From NCBI RefSeq assembly GCF_002093115.1, contig NZ_NAAD01000004.1:124001-188000 (forward strand): 64,000 nt of DNA, written 5' to 3'. Below are positions 45,572 to 54,658 of this stretch, piece by piece. Position 1 is the stretch's first letter. Each line of letters starts with the position of its first letter. The stretch is from Geothermobacter hydrogeniphilus. Lineage in GTDB: Bacteria > Desulfobacterota > Desulfuromonadia > Desulfuromonadales > Geothermobacteraceae. Below the pieces are notes generated by a model. The model did no database searches. It worked only from the letters and a program-made list of their open reading frames with translations, and was not told the DNA's origin. Made by a program: the position numbers and the translations under genes.

Positions 45572-46546
45572 ATGTTTTTCCCCGAATACCGCGGCCGGCG
45601 TCTGCGCCGCAATCACAATCTGCGCCGCATGGTGCGTGAAACTCACCTGCGTGTCGATGACCTGATCTACCCGATGTTTTCCGCCTTCGGCGAGCGGATC
45701 AAAAAGGAAATCCCGTCGATGCCCGGTATCTACCAGCAGTCGATCGACAACATCGTCGCTGAAGCGCAGGAGGTGCATGCTCTCGGCATCCCGGCGGTGA
45801 TCCTGTTCGGTATTCCGGAATGCAAGGATCCTCTCGGCCAGGACGCCTATGATGACGAGGGCATCATTCAACGCACGGTACGCGCCATCAAGGAGGCAGT
45901 GCCGGAGTTGACGGTGATCACTGATGTCTGCATGTGCGAATACACCGACCACGGTCATTGCGGGGTGATCCGGGAGGGGGATGTCGACAACGACGAGACC
46001 CTCAAGCTGCTGGCTGCCGAGGCTCTTTCCCACGCCCGTGCCGGGGCCGATATCGTTGCTCCCTCTGATATGATGGACGGCCGGGTGGCGGCGATCCGCG
46101 AAATTCTCGATGCCAACGGTTTCAGCGACATCCCGGTGATGAGCTACGCGGTCAAGTACGCCAGTGCCTATTACGGACCGTTCCGGGACGCGGCCGATTC
46201 GACGCCGCAGTTCGGCGACCGGCGTTCCTACCAGATGGACCCGGCCAACCGTATCGAGGCGTTCCGCGAGGCGGCACTCGATGTCCAGGAGTGTGCCGAC
46301 TTCCTGATGGTCAAGCCTGCCCTAGCCTATCTTGACATCATCCGCGATATCAAGGACCGTTTTGACCTGCCGCTGGTCTGCTACAATGTCTCCGGTGAAT
46401 ACTCGATGATCAAGGCGGCCGCCGAGAAAGGCTGGATCGATGAGGATCGGGTGGTGATGGAGACCCTGGTCGGCATGAAACGGGCCGGGGCCGACCTGAT
46501 TATCACCTACCATGCCAAACAGGCGGCGAAACTGCTGGGGGCTTGA
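45572..46546 (+). CDS. hemB: Delta-aminolevulinic acid dehydratase (porphobilinogen synthase)
   Basis: 324 residues, condensing two ALA to porphobilinogen. Catalytic lysines lie in [15 protein letters not shown] and [10 protein letters not shown]. The metal site is the Cys-rich [14 protein letters not shown], indicating a zinc-dependent enzyme. An allosteric Mg site of the Pseudomonas type cannot be judged. SD GAGGAG precedes ATG. It closes the tetrapyrrole operon and has a hairpin downstream. Confidence 0.97.
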   Translation: MFFPEYRGRRLRRNHNLRRMVRETHLRVDDLIYPMFSAFGERIKKEIPSMPGIYQQSIDNIVAEAQEVHALGIPAVILFGIPECKDPLGQDAYDDEGIIQRTVRAIKEAVPELTVITDVCMCEYTDHGHCGVIREGDVDNDETLKLLAAEALSHARAGADIVAPSDMMDGRVAAIREILDANGFSDIPVMSYAVKYASAYYGPFRDAADSTPQFGDRRSYQMDPANRIEAFREAALDVQECADFLMVKPALAYLDIIRDIKDRFDLPLVCYNVSGEYSMIKAAAEKGWIDEDRVVMETLVGMKRAGADLIITYHAKQAAKLLGA

Positions 46547-46573
46547 GGCCTCACGGCCTTGTCGAGGGAAATA

Positions 46574-46605
46574 AGCGGGGGCATCCACAGTGGATGCCCC
46601 CGCTT
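46574..46605. terminator. Hairpin after hemB
   Basis: AGCGGGGGCATCCAC-AG-TGGATGCCCCCGCTT, a 15-bp near-perfect stem, with only a short T-stretch. Probable end of the tetrapyrrole operon. Confidence 0.65.
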
Positions 46606-46691
46606 CATCTGGGTTGATTCCGGTTCGGGTGTTGACCCTTTTCTCCGGCAGAAAGCCACCGCTCCGGGTATAATGAAGGGCAGGAGCCTCT

Positions 46692-47372
46692 ATGACTGAT
46701 GATATCCCTTCGCCGCAGCCGTTGAGCCGTTCCGAACAGATTACGGCCATTTCTCACTATTATCGGGCCGAGGTGCAGCGCAGCCTCGCCTGGCGTGAGC
46801 GTCTCGACCGGACCACCAACTGGGCCGGCGTGACCTCGACCGCTTTTCTCGGCTTCGGCTTCGCTCACCCGGAGATCCACCATTCGATTTTTATCTTCGG
46901 TTTCGCCATCCTGCACATCCTGCTGTTTATCGAAGCGCGGCGTTTTCGTTTTTACGATGCCTATGAATATCGTGTCCGGTTGTTGAATCAGCACTTCATT
47001 TACGATATCTTGGCGCACGGCACCCTGCCGACCGATTTCGATGCCGCCGATGAAAGTTACTGGCGCGCCGAACTCGCCTCGGACCTGCGTTATCCGCAAT
47101 ACAAGATGAGCCTGCGGGCGGCCCTGGCCCGGCGGTTGCGGGCCAATTACATTTATCTTTTCACGTTGCTGGTGCTGGCCTGGCTGGTGAAGATCTGGAT
47201 TCATCCGGTGGTTGCCACCTCCTGGTCCGCGTTTGTCCGCCAGGGAGCCATCGGCATGCTGCCCGGTGGTTTCACCTTCGGTCTGATGGGACTCTTTTTC
47301 GCCTACCTGTGGTTGCTCAGCCGCCTCGGGCGCAAACCGAGCGGCGGGCGGGACCTGCTGCATAGCAAATAA
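46692..47372 (+). CDS. DUF2270 integral membrane protein
   Basis: 226 residues. An N-terminal cytoplasmic helix (SHYYRAEVQRSLAWRERLDRTTNWA), two membrane helices (TAFLGFGFAHPEIHHSIFIFG and ILHILLFIEARRFRFYDAYEYR), a central soluble part and two more helices near the C-terminus. The EARRFRFYDAYEYRVR motif and overall order match DUF2270. SD AGGAG precedes the start. Function unknown. It lies 21 bases before the M16 peptidase gene, so the two may be co-expressed. Confidence 0.85.
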   Translation: MTDDIPSPQPLSRSEQITAISHYYRAEVQRSLAWRERLDRTTNWAGVTSTAFLGFGFAHPEIHHSIFIFGFAILHILLFIEARRFRFYDAYEYRVRLLNQHFIYDILAHGTLPTDFDAADESYWRAELASDLRYPQYKMSLRAALARRLRANYIYLFTLLVLAWLVKIWIHPVVATSWSAFVRQGAIGMLPGGFTFGLMGLFFAYLWLLSRLGRKPSGGRDLLHSK

Positions 47373-47393
47373 CCAGTCGAGACGATCATATCC

Positions 47394-48680
47394 ATGCCTG
47401 TTCACGAAGAAGTTCTGCCCAATGGCCTGCGCCTGGTGCTGGCCGACATGCCGCACCTGCACAGTCTGGAAATGGTCTGCTATGTCGGGGCCGGAGGCCG
47501 CAACGAGACGGCCGAACTTTCCGGAATTTCCCATTTTGTCGAGCACATGCTGTTTCGCGGTTGCGAGGGGTATGACGACAGCATCTCACTGGAGCGGGCA
47601 TTCGAGGCACTTGGTGGGGCCGTCAATGCCACCACCGATGCCGACACCACCTGTTTTTTCAGTCGCCTCCATCCCGAGCGTCTTGCCGAGGGGGCTGATC
47701 TCTTTGCCCGTTTGCTCTGCAAGCCGCAGTGGAACGCGATTGAGACCGAGCGGCGGATCATCCTGGAGGAAGCCCGGGAGGATTTGAACGAGGCGGGGGA
47801 GGTTATCAACAGCGATACCCTGACCAATGCCCTGCTGTGGCCCGACCATCCCCTCGGCCAACCGCTTATCGGTAGTGAATCGACCTTGCGGAAGATCGCT
47901 CTGCCGCAGCTGCAGCAGTACCATCGCAGCTATTACAGCCCGCGGAATGTCCTGGTCGCCGTGGCGGGTAAACTGCCGGGGCCGCGGTCCTACGAGGCGC
48001 TCCGCGAAGCCTTCACCTCCTGGAGAGGGCCGGAGGTCGCCGCTCCGTTGCCGGCTTCGCCCCTGCCGGAACAGGGCTGTCCGCAAAGTTGCTGGGTGCA
48101 CGACTCCAGTTCCCAGTTGAATCTGCAGTTCGCCCTGCAGATCCCCTGGGGAAGATCTCATCCCGATTCCTTTGCGTTGCGTATCTGGCGGCGTATTCTT
48201 TCCTGGGGTGGGACCTCACGCCTGATGCTTCGACTTCGCGAGGAGCTCGGCCTGACCTACCATGTCGAGGCCGGCCTGAACATGTTGAGCGATACCGGCT
48301 GCCTGACCGTTGACCTGGCCGTCCCTCCGGAGCGGCTGCTGCAGGCGGTGGAGGAGGTTCTGTCGCTGCTGCTGGAAATGGGCAGCCGTCCTGTCGCCGA
48401 GGAAGAACTGCAACGCACCCTGCGCAACTTTCGCTATGATCTTGATTACAGTCGCGACCTGCCTGAAGAATTGGCGGTACGTTATGGTTGGGGCACATTG
48501 GTCGGTTACCGACGCAGTTTCGAGCGGGACCTGGCCGATGCCGAGGCCCTGACTGGAGAGACACTGCAGCGGGTGGCTCGTCAGTTGCTGGTTCCCGGGA
48601 GGTTGGCGCTGGCGGTCGTCGGGCCCTGGCGGACTGCCGATCGTCCGAAGGTGGAAGCGATGCTGGAACACTGGGCGTGA
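47394..48680 (+). CDS. M16-family zinc metallopeptidase (insulinase/PqqL-like)
   Basis: 428 residues: an active N-terminal domain with inverted zinc motif HFVEHMLFRG near residue 47 and the downstream Glu in LEEAREDL, then an inactive C-terminal half (RLREELGLTYHVEAGLNM). It is a compact M16B-type peptidase, typical of bacterial homologues of mitochondrial processing peptidase. No signal peptide. ATG at 47394 with weak SD (GACGA). Substrate unknown. Confidence 0.92.
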   Translation: MPVHEEVLPNGLRLVLADMPHLHSLEMVCYVGAGGRNETAELSGISHFVEHMLFRGCEGYDDSISLERAFEALGGAVNATTDADTTCFFSRLHPERLAEGADLFARLLCKPQWNAIETERRIILEEAREDLNEAGEVINSDTLTNALLWPDHPLGQPLIGSESTLRKIALPQLQQYHRSYYSPRNVLVAVAGKLPGPRSYEALREAFTSWRGPEVAAPLPASPLPEQGCPQSCWVHDSSSQLNLQFALQIPWGRSHPDSFALRIWRRILSWGGTSRLMLRLREELGLTYHVEAGLNMLSDTGCLTVDLAVPPERLLQAVEEVLSLLLEMGSRPVAEEELQRTLRNFRYDLDYSRDLPEELAVRYGWGTLVGYRRSFERDLADAEALTGETLQRVARQLLVPGRLALAVVGPWRTADRPKVEAMLEHWA

Positions 48681-48707
48681 CCGGTACCGGTCCGGCCGCT
48701 ACATCAC

Positions 48708-48836
48708 ACATATCAGCCAATTTCGCACCACAGCTGCAAGACGCTGGATCAAGGCGCAGGCTCGGTGAGCGCGGCGGCGTAGCGGCAGCTACGTCGCACA
48801 AGCGAAGCGAGTCTGCAACGCAAAGTTGATGAAAAA
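48708..48836. repeat. Intergenic palindromic repeat
   Basis: About 129 bp with imperfect inverted ends (TATCAGCCAATTTCGC.. / ..GCAAAGTTGATGAAAA) and core GTAGCGGCAGCTACG. The element follows the M16 peptidase and precedes the shared terminator. Confidence 0.75.
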
Positions 48837-48853
48837 GCCGGCGTCCTCACGAC

Positions 48854-48897
48854 ACAAAGGGCCCTGTCCGGAGAGATTCCGGGCAGGGCCCTTTGTT
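48854..48897. terminator. Bidirectional terminator between M16 peptidase and aminotransferase
   Basis: Arms AAAGGGCCCTGTCCGG and CCGGGCAGGGCCCTTT with an AGAGATT loop; AACAAAGG/TTTGTT borders allow use from both sides. Confidence 0.8.
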
Positions 48898-48908
48898 ATT
48901 CAGTTGAA

Positions 48909-50213
48909 TCAGAGCCCGAGGTACTGCGGTACGACTTCGGCAATGGTGTGGAAGATTTTGCGGAACTCGTCCTCGTTGCGTTCCAGCAGAGTGATACGGA
49001 AACCGCGTTCGGGGGTCGAGAAGGAGGAGAGCGGGACCACGCAGATGCCGGTGGAGGCGAGCAGGTAGTAGACGAAGCGCTTGTCGAGGGCGATGTCCGG
49101 TTCGGTGACCAGCTGTTCGACCAGTTCTTTGACTTCCGGCGATTCTATCGGCAGACTCTGGCGGTCATTGAGGCTCCCTCGTTCGAAGACCACGCTCATG
49201 TAGAAGGCGCCATTGGTGCGGTTGACTTCCAGACCGGGAACGTCCTTGAGCAACTCGTAGGCGATATTGGAATACTTTTCGTACCGGGCCGTGCGCTCCT
49301 TGAGCCAACCGGGATATTCGGGATGACTGAGAATCTTCGGGATCGCTTTCTGCGGCAGGGTGGTGGAACAGACCTCGACCATTTTCGAATCAAGAATGCT
49401 CTGGATGTAACGGGCGAAGACCGGATCCTTGTCGGCATTATAGACCTCAATCCAGCCGCATCGGGCGCCCGGCCAGGGCGCTTCTTTGCTGATGCCCTTC
49501 ATTGAGATGCCCGGCACATCACCGACCAGGTCGGAGAGCGGCCGGGTCATCTGGCCATTGTAGACAATGTTCTGGTAGACCTCGTCGATGATCACAAACA
49601 GGTCATATTCCCTGGCCACGGCGATCATTTCGCGGAGGATGCGTTCCGGGTAGACGGCGCCGGTCGGGTTGTCGGGATTGATGATCAGCAGACCGGCGAT
49701 GGAGGGATTGTATTTGATCGACAGCCGCAGGTCATCGAGGTCCGGATACCAGTGGTTGTGGGGGTCGAGACGATAGGTCACCGGGGCCTGCCCGGAATGG
49801 GCGCCTTCCGCCGAGGAGTGGGTCGAATAGGTCGGTGAGGGGCCGATAACCCGCGCCTCGCGGCGCATCAGGCCGTAGACTTTCTGGATGGCGTCGCCGA
49901 GGCCGTTGAAAAAGATGACATCCTCAGCCGTGATCTGCGCCCCGCCGCGGGCGTTGGTCTGTTCGGCAAGGAACTGGCGGGTTTCCAGCACACCCTTGGT
50001 CGCACAGTAGCCGTAGCTGCAGTCCTGCATCGCCAGATCGGCGACGATTTTTTTCATCCAGACCGGAATTTTCTCACCCTTGGCGATCGGATCACCGATG
50101 TTTTCCATATTGGTCTTGATGCCGAGCTGTTGCAGCTTTTCGGCAATCTCAACGATCGCGCGGATTTCGTAAACCCATTCTCCGGCGCCGATGTGGACGA
50201 TATTCTTGCGCAT
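48909..50213 (-). CDS. Class I/II pyridoxal-phosphate aminotransferase, probable alanine/pyruvate type
   Basis: 434 residues. PLP lysine in GISKEAPWPGARCGW; Asn/Asp/Tyr ligands in LIINPDNPTGAVYP and VIIDEVYQNIVYNG; C-terminal Arg in ERGFRITLL. The N-terminus (MRKNIVHIGAGEWVYEIRAIVE) and overall length place it near AlaA/AlaT- or aspartate-aminotransferase-like proteins, but motifs alone do not fix the substrate. SD GGGGAG lies close to ATG 50213. An intrinsic terminator and an alanine-rich leader peptide upstream suggest attenuation by alanine supply, which supports, but does not prove, an alanine-forming role. Confidence 0.88.
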   Translation of the reverse strand: MRKNIVHIGAGEWVYEIRAIVEIAEKLQQLGIKTNMENIGDPIAKGEKIPVWMKKIVADLAMQDCSYGYCATKGVLETRQFLAEQTNARGGAQITAEDVIFFNGLGDAIQKVYGLMRREARVIGPSPTYSTHSSAEGAHSGQAPVTYRLDPHNHWYPDLDDLRLSIKYNPSIAGLLIINPDNPTGAVYPERILREMIAVAREYDLFVIIDEVYQNIVYNGQMTRPLSDLVGDVPGISMKGISKEAPWPGARCGWIEVYNADKDPVFARYIQSILDSKMVEVCSTTLPQKAIPKILSHPEYPGWLKERTARYEKYSNIAYELLKDVPGLEVNRTNGAFYMSVVFERGSLNDRQSLPIESPEVKELVEQLVTEPDIALDKRFVYYLLASTGICVVPLSSFSTPERGFRITLLERNEDEFRKIFHTIAEVVPQYLGL

Positions 50214-50281
50214 TTCCAGCTCCCCTGGCCCGTTCTGGTCGGGCGTTGACTCTGATTCAGGTGCGAATCAGCTGATCCAAT

Positions 50282-50309
50282 AAAAAAGGCCATGGCAGAT
50301 GCCATGGCC
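50282..50309 (-). terminator. Leader terminator (attenuator) of the aminotransferase gene
   Basis: Minus strand GGCCATGGC-ATCT-GCCATGGCC followed by six T, 68 bases before the aminotransferase ATG and 22 bases after the leader-peptide stop. Its 5' arm can instead pair with CCATGGC at 50350-50344, giving an antiterminator. Confidence 0.85.
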
Positions 50310-50331
50310 CGTCGTTATCAAGTCGAATGCG

Positions 50332-50445
50332 TCAGCATTCTCCGCCATGGACATTTCCGAAGCCGTCGGTCCCTGCGGCCGCGGCGAAAATAGCTCGTGC
50401 TGCCGCGGCAGCCGGAAAATCTGCAGAAAAACAATGCATGTCCAT
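50332..50445 (-). CDS. Alanine-rich attenuator leader peptide (37 residues)
   Basis: ATG at 50445 to TGA at 50334-50332 encodes MDMHCFSADF-P-AAAAA-R-A-IF-AAAA-GTDGFGNVHGGEC, with 11 Ala of 37: runs of five (50412-50398) and four (50385-50374). A GGAAAAG six bases before the ATG is a weak SD. CCATGGACAT at 50447-50438 is perfectly complementary to ATGTCCATGG at 50354-50345, which in turn competes with the terminator arm. The layout is that of ribosome-mediated attenuators. GC-rich sequence favours Ala codons, so chance remains possible. A TTGACT/TATGCT pair upstream has a 13-base spacer, too short to call a promoter. Confidence 0.62.
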   Translation of the reverse strand: MDMHCFSADFPAAAAARAIFAAAAGTDGFGNVHGGEC

Positions 50446-50584
50446 GGTCTTTTCCAATGGTCAACTTCTCTAGCATATCGGCGACGGCAAAGTCAACAGA
50501 TTCTCCCGGTTTCGCAGGTAATTTGCAAGTCCTGTCGTTCAGTTGCAGGACAGGAGTGATAGAATGATGGCAAGGGAGTCTGCC

Positions 50585-51253
50585 ATGATCCGTTTCACGT
50601 TTTTACCCCTGTTGATTGTTCTGCTGCTGTCGAGTTGTACTGAACCGCCGCTGGTGAGGCGAACGCCGGACCCCGCGGCTTCGGTCCCCTATCGTCTTTC
50701 CCTGGATTTCAGTTCCGCTCTGCCCGATCCCTTCTATCTGTTCGCGGGGCCGATGGAAACCTACAATCGCTATCCCGTGAATGGCGCGTTGAAGAGGTTG
50801 CTGACCGAGACCCTGAACCGGCAGCAGGAGGCTGCCGGCTCTTTACAGGCGGTCATCGCATTTCGGCTGCTGGCATTGGTTCCACGGTTTGATCAATATG
50901 GCCTGCTGAATTTTCCGGTTATGAGGACCGCCATGGTCTTTGGAGAAAAAAACTTTTTCCTGCAACGGACGGCAATGGATGGCGGGGGCGACGGCGGGAT
51001 CGATTTACCCCTGGAAGTTCACCGCGGCGCGACCCTGATCGGCGAGTTGCAGATTTTGGTCGAAGGCCGGGTGATTCATCGACAAACCCTGGAGATTGTT
51101 GACCGGGAGGTGATTTACCGGGATGATGACAATCGGTCGAAATATCGCTATTCCGACCGGTTCGATTTCGGACCGGTGCTGGAGAGGGTGTTGCTGAAGA
51201 GTGCGGCCGAGGTGAGCCGAATCGTTGCCCGGACACTGGGCACGAGCAGTTGA
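50585..51253 (+). CDS. Predicted lipoprotein of unknown function
   Basis: 222 residues. Signal MIRFTFLPLLIVLLL with lipobox LSSC near residue 18. The soluble part is beta-rich (VPYRLSLDFSSALPDPF, LQAVIAFRLLALVPRF, IGELQILVEGRVIHRQTLEI) and ends in an amphipathic helix (LERVLLKSAAEVSRIVARTL). ATG 50585 has SD AAGGGAG six bases away; an in-frame ATG at 50564 is less likely. The pattern loosely recalls ABC-type transport auxiliary lipoproteins, but I do not recognise the family. Confidence 0.7.
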   Translation: MIRFTFLPLLIVLLLSSCTEPPLVRRTPDPAASVPYRLSLDFSSALPDPFYLFAGPMETYNRYPVNGALKRLLTETLNRQQEAAGSLQAVIAFRLLALVPRFDQYGLLNFPVMRTAMVFGEKNFFLQRTAMDGGGDGGIDLPLEVHRGATLIGELQILVEGRVIHRQTLEIVDREVIYRDDDNRSKYRYSDRFDFGPVLERVLLKSAAEVSRIVARTLGTSS

Positions 51254-51290
51254 CGGTTTGTGCTGACGGTTGCCGGTTTGGACGGTTCGC

Positions 51291-51962
51291 TCAGAAGGAC
51301 CGGCGTTTCTTGCGTGAGATTTTACCCAGGATCCAGCCGAAAAAGAGAACTCCGGCGCCCGCCAGGAACCACTTGATACTGCCGGTGGTGAGCAGGGTGG
51401 CGTTTTCCTCTTCCAGACGCGCTGCTTCCGCGGCCAGACGATCGTTTTCCTCCTTGAGCTGATCTTTTTCCCGGGTGATCTGCAGCACGTTGCCCGAGGC
51501 ATCGAGCAGCTGCTGGTGTGCTTCAGTCAGTTGCTGCAGTTGTCGGCGGGTCTGTTGCAGGTCCCTGGTCAGTTTGTCACGCTGCTTCTGCAGGTCGGCC
51601 AGGGTCTGCTGCTGTTGACTGCTGCCGGCGGTGAGTTGCTGCAGTTTTTGGCGCAACTGCCGCAATTCCCTGTTCTGACGGTCGATGATTAGTTGCTTGG
51701 GAAGGTCAGCAGTGATGTACTGCTTGAGGACATACCCTTCTGTGCCGTCTGCTGAACGGACATGAAGAAATTTTCCTTCCTCGCCGAGAATCTCAACCTT
51801 GCTGGCGGTCTTGAGATGGCCGAGTGTCTGGTACTGGTTGCCGGCCGTGGAACGCAGGGTCAGAACCAGCTGATCGGTCACATAGCCGGTTGCGGCAACG
51901 GCGGACAGCGCGGGGAGGGTCAGTCCGAGGACCAACAGCAAGCTGAGCATGGGGTGACGCAT
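51291..51962 (-). CDS. SH3-domain and coiled-coil membrane-anchored protein (TIGR04211/YgiM-like)
   Basis: 223 residues. Sec signal ending ALSAVAA, then a bacterial SH3 domain (GYVTDQLVLTLRSTAGNQYQTLGHL...EGKFLHVRSADGTEGYVLKQYI). A long coiled coil (about 90-190, Gln/Leu/Lys-rich) precedes a C-terminal membrane helix with a KISRKKRRSF basic tail. This matches the TIGR04211 'SH3 and anchor' arrangement of YgiM-type proteins, facing the periplasm. Function in envelope integrity is inferred. Confidence 0.88.
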   Translation of the reverse strand: MRHPMLSLLLVLGLTLPALSAVAATGYVTDQLVLTLRSTAGNQYQTLGHLKTASKVEILGEEGKFLHVRSADGTEGYVLKQYITADLPKQLIIDRQNRELRQLRQKLQQLTAGSSQQQQTLADLQKQRDKLTRDLQQTRRQLQQLTEAHQQLLDASGNVLQITREKDQLKEENDRLAAEAARLEEENATLLTTGSIKWFLAGAGVLFFGWILGKISRKKRRSF

Positions 51963-52176
51963 GACGGCCTCCTGACCGGATTCCGATATTGCGGGAACCG
52001 GTATGGACTCGCTGATTCAGGAATCATCAGCGGCTTCAAAAAACCCAAGAATATCCCGTCTTTGCGCCAGAATCAAGTAGCAATCGACCGCCGCGCGTCA
52101 CCCGTGCCCTGTCAGGGGGGGGGAGAGGTGGTTTGCCGGCCGCCCGTTGACCGGACGGATTCTCGCGAGCAGGTTG

Positions 52177-54381
52177 TCAGTCAGTATTGGCCGTCGTGGT
52201 TTCAGCCCCGGTTTTTCCCACGGAGAGGGTACCTGCCAGCAGGTCATCGAGGATCGCGACGCCTTCCCGGGTATAGGGATCTTTACGAACCTGCTCTTCC
52301 CATCGCTTGTGCTTGGCGGCTTCATCAAGGGGCTTGTCGGTATCCTTGTCCATAGCGAGACCGTCATGAAAGGCGTTCGGATCATCGTTGCTGTCATCCA
52401 TCTCGGCACGTTCCTTTCGTGCCTTGGCGATGTTGAGGGTGAGCCGGGTTTTGTTGCGCCGTTCTTTGACTTTTTCGGCATCGCTGACGATTTCCTGGAA
52501 CTCCTTGTTCTTTTCCAGCCGCTTTCTGCTGTTTTCTATCAGCACCTTGAGGGATTGTTTCGGTCGCGGCCAGGGGGTGTAACGGGCCGCCGGCACGGTG
52601 TCCCAGGGAAGGGCGTAATCCATATATTTTTCGCCGCTTTTGACATACTGCATACGATCCGGCAGGATCAGGTCCGCTTCGACTCCCTTGTCCTGGGTTG
52701 AGCCGCCGCTGACGCGATAGAACTTCTGGGTGGTGATTTTCAGGGCCCCGAGCGGTTTGTATTTTTCCATGTTGCGGAAGGGAATGGCCCGATCGAGATC
52801 GAGGATGGTCTGCACCGTCCCTTTGCCGTAAGTGTGTTCGCTGCCGACGATCAGGGCGCGGTGGTAATCCTGGAGCGCAGCAGCGAAAATTTCCGAAGCC
52901 GAGGCGCTGAAGCGGTTGACCAGAACCAGCATCGGACCGTCGTAGGCAACGTCGGGGTCGCGGTCATCCAGGACCCGAACCTGGCCATTGCTGCTTTTGA
53001 CCTGAACCACCGGACCCGATTTGATAAACAGCCCGGAAATCTTGACAGCGTCGGTCAGGGCGCCACCGCCGTTGTTGCGCAGGTCGATCAGCAGGCCGTC
53101 AATACGGCTTTTTTTCAGATCCTGCAACGCTTTTTCGACGTCATCGGTCACGTTGCGCCCGGTGCCTCCCTGGAAGGGGCCCTTGAAGTCGCGGTAAAAG
53201 CTGGGGATGCGGATATAGCCGAAGAGTTTTCCGGTTTTCGGGTCAGGGATAGTGGTCCATTTGACGAACGTTTCTTCAATTTCCACCACATCCCGGACGA
53301 TGGGGATGACGCGGGTTTTGCCGTCGGCTTTCTTGACCGTCAGGCGGACCTCGGTTCCCTTCGGTCCGCGGATCAGTTCCACGGCGTCCCGCAACCGTGT
53401 GTCGGTGACATCAACCGGCTCTTCGTCACCCTGAGCGACGGCCAGGATGGTGTCTTCGGCCGCCAGTTCGCCCTGGCGCGCGGCGGCACTTCCGGGGATG
53501 ACGCGGACGACCTTGATGAAGCCGTCCTCCTCACGCAGAGTGGCGCCGATGCCCTCCAGCGAACCACGCATGCCGATTTCGAAATCCTCCTTCTGCTTGG
53601 GAGCGAAATAGGAGGTATGAGGGTCGAAGGCGCGGGTGGCGGCGTTGAAAAAACGATCGTAATGGTCCCGGAGGGTGTCCTTGAGCAGACGGTCGAAAAA
53701 GTGGTCGAAGCGCTTGGCGATCTTTTTCCTCGCTTCGGCCTGGGTTTCAGGTTTGGCGGAAGGATCCTTTTTGCCTTTCCCGGCCCCCTTCTTGTCGCTC
53801 TCGGGGTTTTCTTCCAGGGTCAGCATTCTCACCATCACCTGGTATTTGAGGATCTTGCGCCAGCGCTCTTTCAAGGCCGCGCTGTCGGCAACCCATGCCA
53901 GTTTTTCCGGGTCGGATTCCAGTTCTTCCTCGCGACTGAAGTCGAATTTTCGGGTCAGCAGTTCGGCAACAATTTTTCTGACCTGGCGGATGCGCTTATC
54001 GAGCAGCTGTCCGGCGATGGCCGGCAGTTCAATCTGGCCGAGTTTGAATTCATCATCGATGCGATCGGCATAGGCGCGCAACTGAGCAACGTCGCTGGCG
54101 AGCAGAAATCGTTTTTGAAAGTCGAGTTGTTTCAGGTAGAGGTCGAAGGTTGCTTCCGAGAACTTGTCGTCGATAGCCTTATGGCTGAAGTGGTGCTGGG
54201 TCAACTGCTGACGCAGCACGTAGCTGAGCAATTTTGCACGGTTGGCGACGTCGGCATCATCCGTGGCCGGACGGGCGTGGGCGAGGCTTGCGGTCAGCGG
54301 ATTGAGCAACAGCAGCAACAGGGAGAAGACCAGGGAACGACGTAACAGGTACATGGCGAAGTGTTTCCAGTTTCTGACCAT
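52177..54381 (-). CDS. prc: Tail-specific (C-terminal processing) protease, S41A
   Basis: 734 residues, periplasmic. Signal-like helix LLRRSLVFSLLLLLLNPLTASLAHA; N-terminal helical domain to about 235; PDZ domain (about 245-330, GSLEGIGATLREEDGFIKVVRVIPG); protease core with catalytic Ser in NRFSASASEIF and Lys in EHTYGKGTVQ. The C-terminal 'nose' domain has a charged extension. It cleaves proteins from their C-termini, including lipoproteins and PBP3 in E. coli. A shorter start at ATG 54354 (MYLLRRSL) is plausible; neither has a clear SD. Confidence 0.95.
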   Translation of the reverse strand: MVRNWKHFAMYLLRRSLVFSLLLLLLNPLTASLAHARPATDDADVANRAKLLSYVLRQQLTQHHFSHKAIDDKFSEATFDLYLKQLDFQKRFLLASDVAQLRAYADRIDDEFKLGQIELPAIAGQLLDKRIRQVRKIVAELLTRKFDFSREEELESDPEKLAWVADSAALKERWRKILKYQVMVRMLTLEENPESDKKGAGKGKKDPSAKPETQAEARKKIAKRFDHFFDRLLKDTLRDHYDRFFNAATRAFDPHTSYFAPKQKEDFEIGMRGSLEGIGATLREEDGFIKVVRVIPGSAAARQGELAAEDTILAVAQGDEEPVDVTDTRLRDAVELIRGPKGTEVRLTVKKADGKTRVIPIVRDVVEIEETFVKWTTIPDPKTGKLFGYIRIPSFYRDFKGPFQGGTGRNVTDDVEKALQDLKKSRIDGLLIDLRNNGGGALTDAVKISGLFIKSGPVVQVKSSNGQVRVLDDRDPDVAYDGPMLVLVNRFSASASEIFAAALQDYHRALIVGSEHTYGKGTVQTILDLDRAIPFRNMEKYKPLGALKITTQKFYRVSGGSTQDKGVEADLILPDRMQYVKSGEKYMDYALPWDTVPAARYTPWPRPKQSLKVLIENSRKRLEKNKEFQEIVSDAEKVKERRNKTRLTLNIAKARKERAEMDDSNDDPNAFHDGLAMDKDTDKPLDEAAKHKRWEEQVRKDPYTREGVAILDDLLAGTLSVGKTGAETTTANTD

Positions 54382-54557
54382 CCGGCAGGTGGTCGTTCAA
54401 GGGTTGAGACGGTGATTCCCGGGGCCGGTCCGCCGGGGTATCATCCGGTGGGAAAGGGTTGTGCGGAACCGCGGGCTGTTATTTTCTCGCTATAAATTAC
54501 CACAGTGAGCCCTCTCCCGGCAAACAAAGGGGTGCGAAAAAGGTCGATTATTTCTTT

Positions 54558-54615
54558 CCTGAATCAGTGAACTCATCGCCGGTGAACAGCACAAGGGACT
54601 CACTTGATTCAGGTT
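54558..54615. mobile_element. MITE-like element, internal-deletion remnant
   Basis: 58 bp: CCTGAATCAGTGA at the left and TCACTTGATTCAGGTT at the right with an internal GCCGGTGAACAGCACAAG stretch as in the full copies. The hairpin core is lost. It lies in a 277-base gap upstream of prc; the rest shows no gene. Confidence 0.65.
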
Positions 54616-54658
54616 GACATAGATTGCCCGGATGTCCGTAAGGGGGGATGCACTCTGA

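Noticed and set aside
50472-50496. TTGACT / TATGCT as a promoter for the attenuator leader
   Set aside because: The spacer is only 13 bases, too short for a sigma70 promoter; the true start is not identified.
50299-50559. 86-codon plus-strand frame opposite the aminotransferase leader
   Set aside because: No SD or motif. The opposite strand has the leader peptide and terminator.
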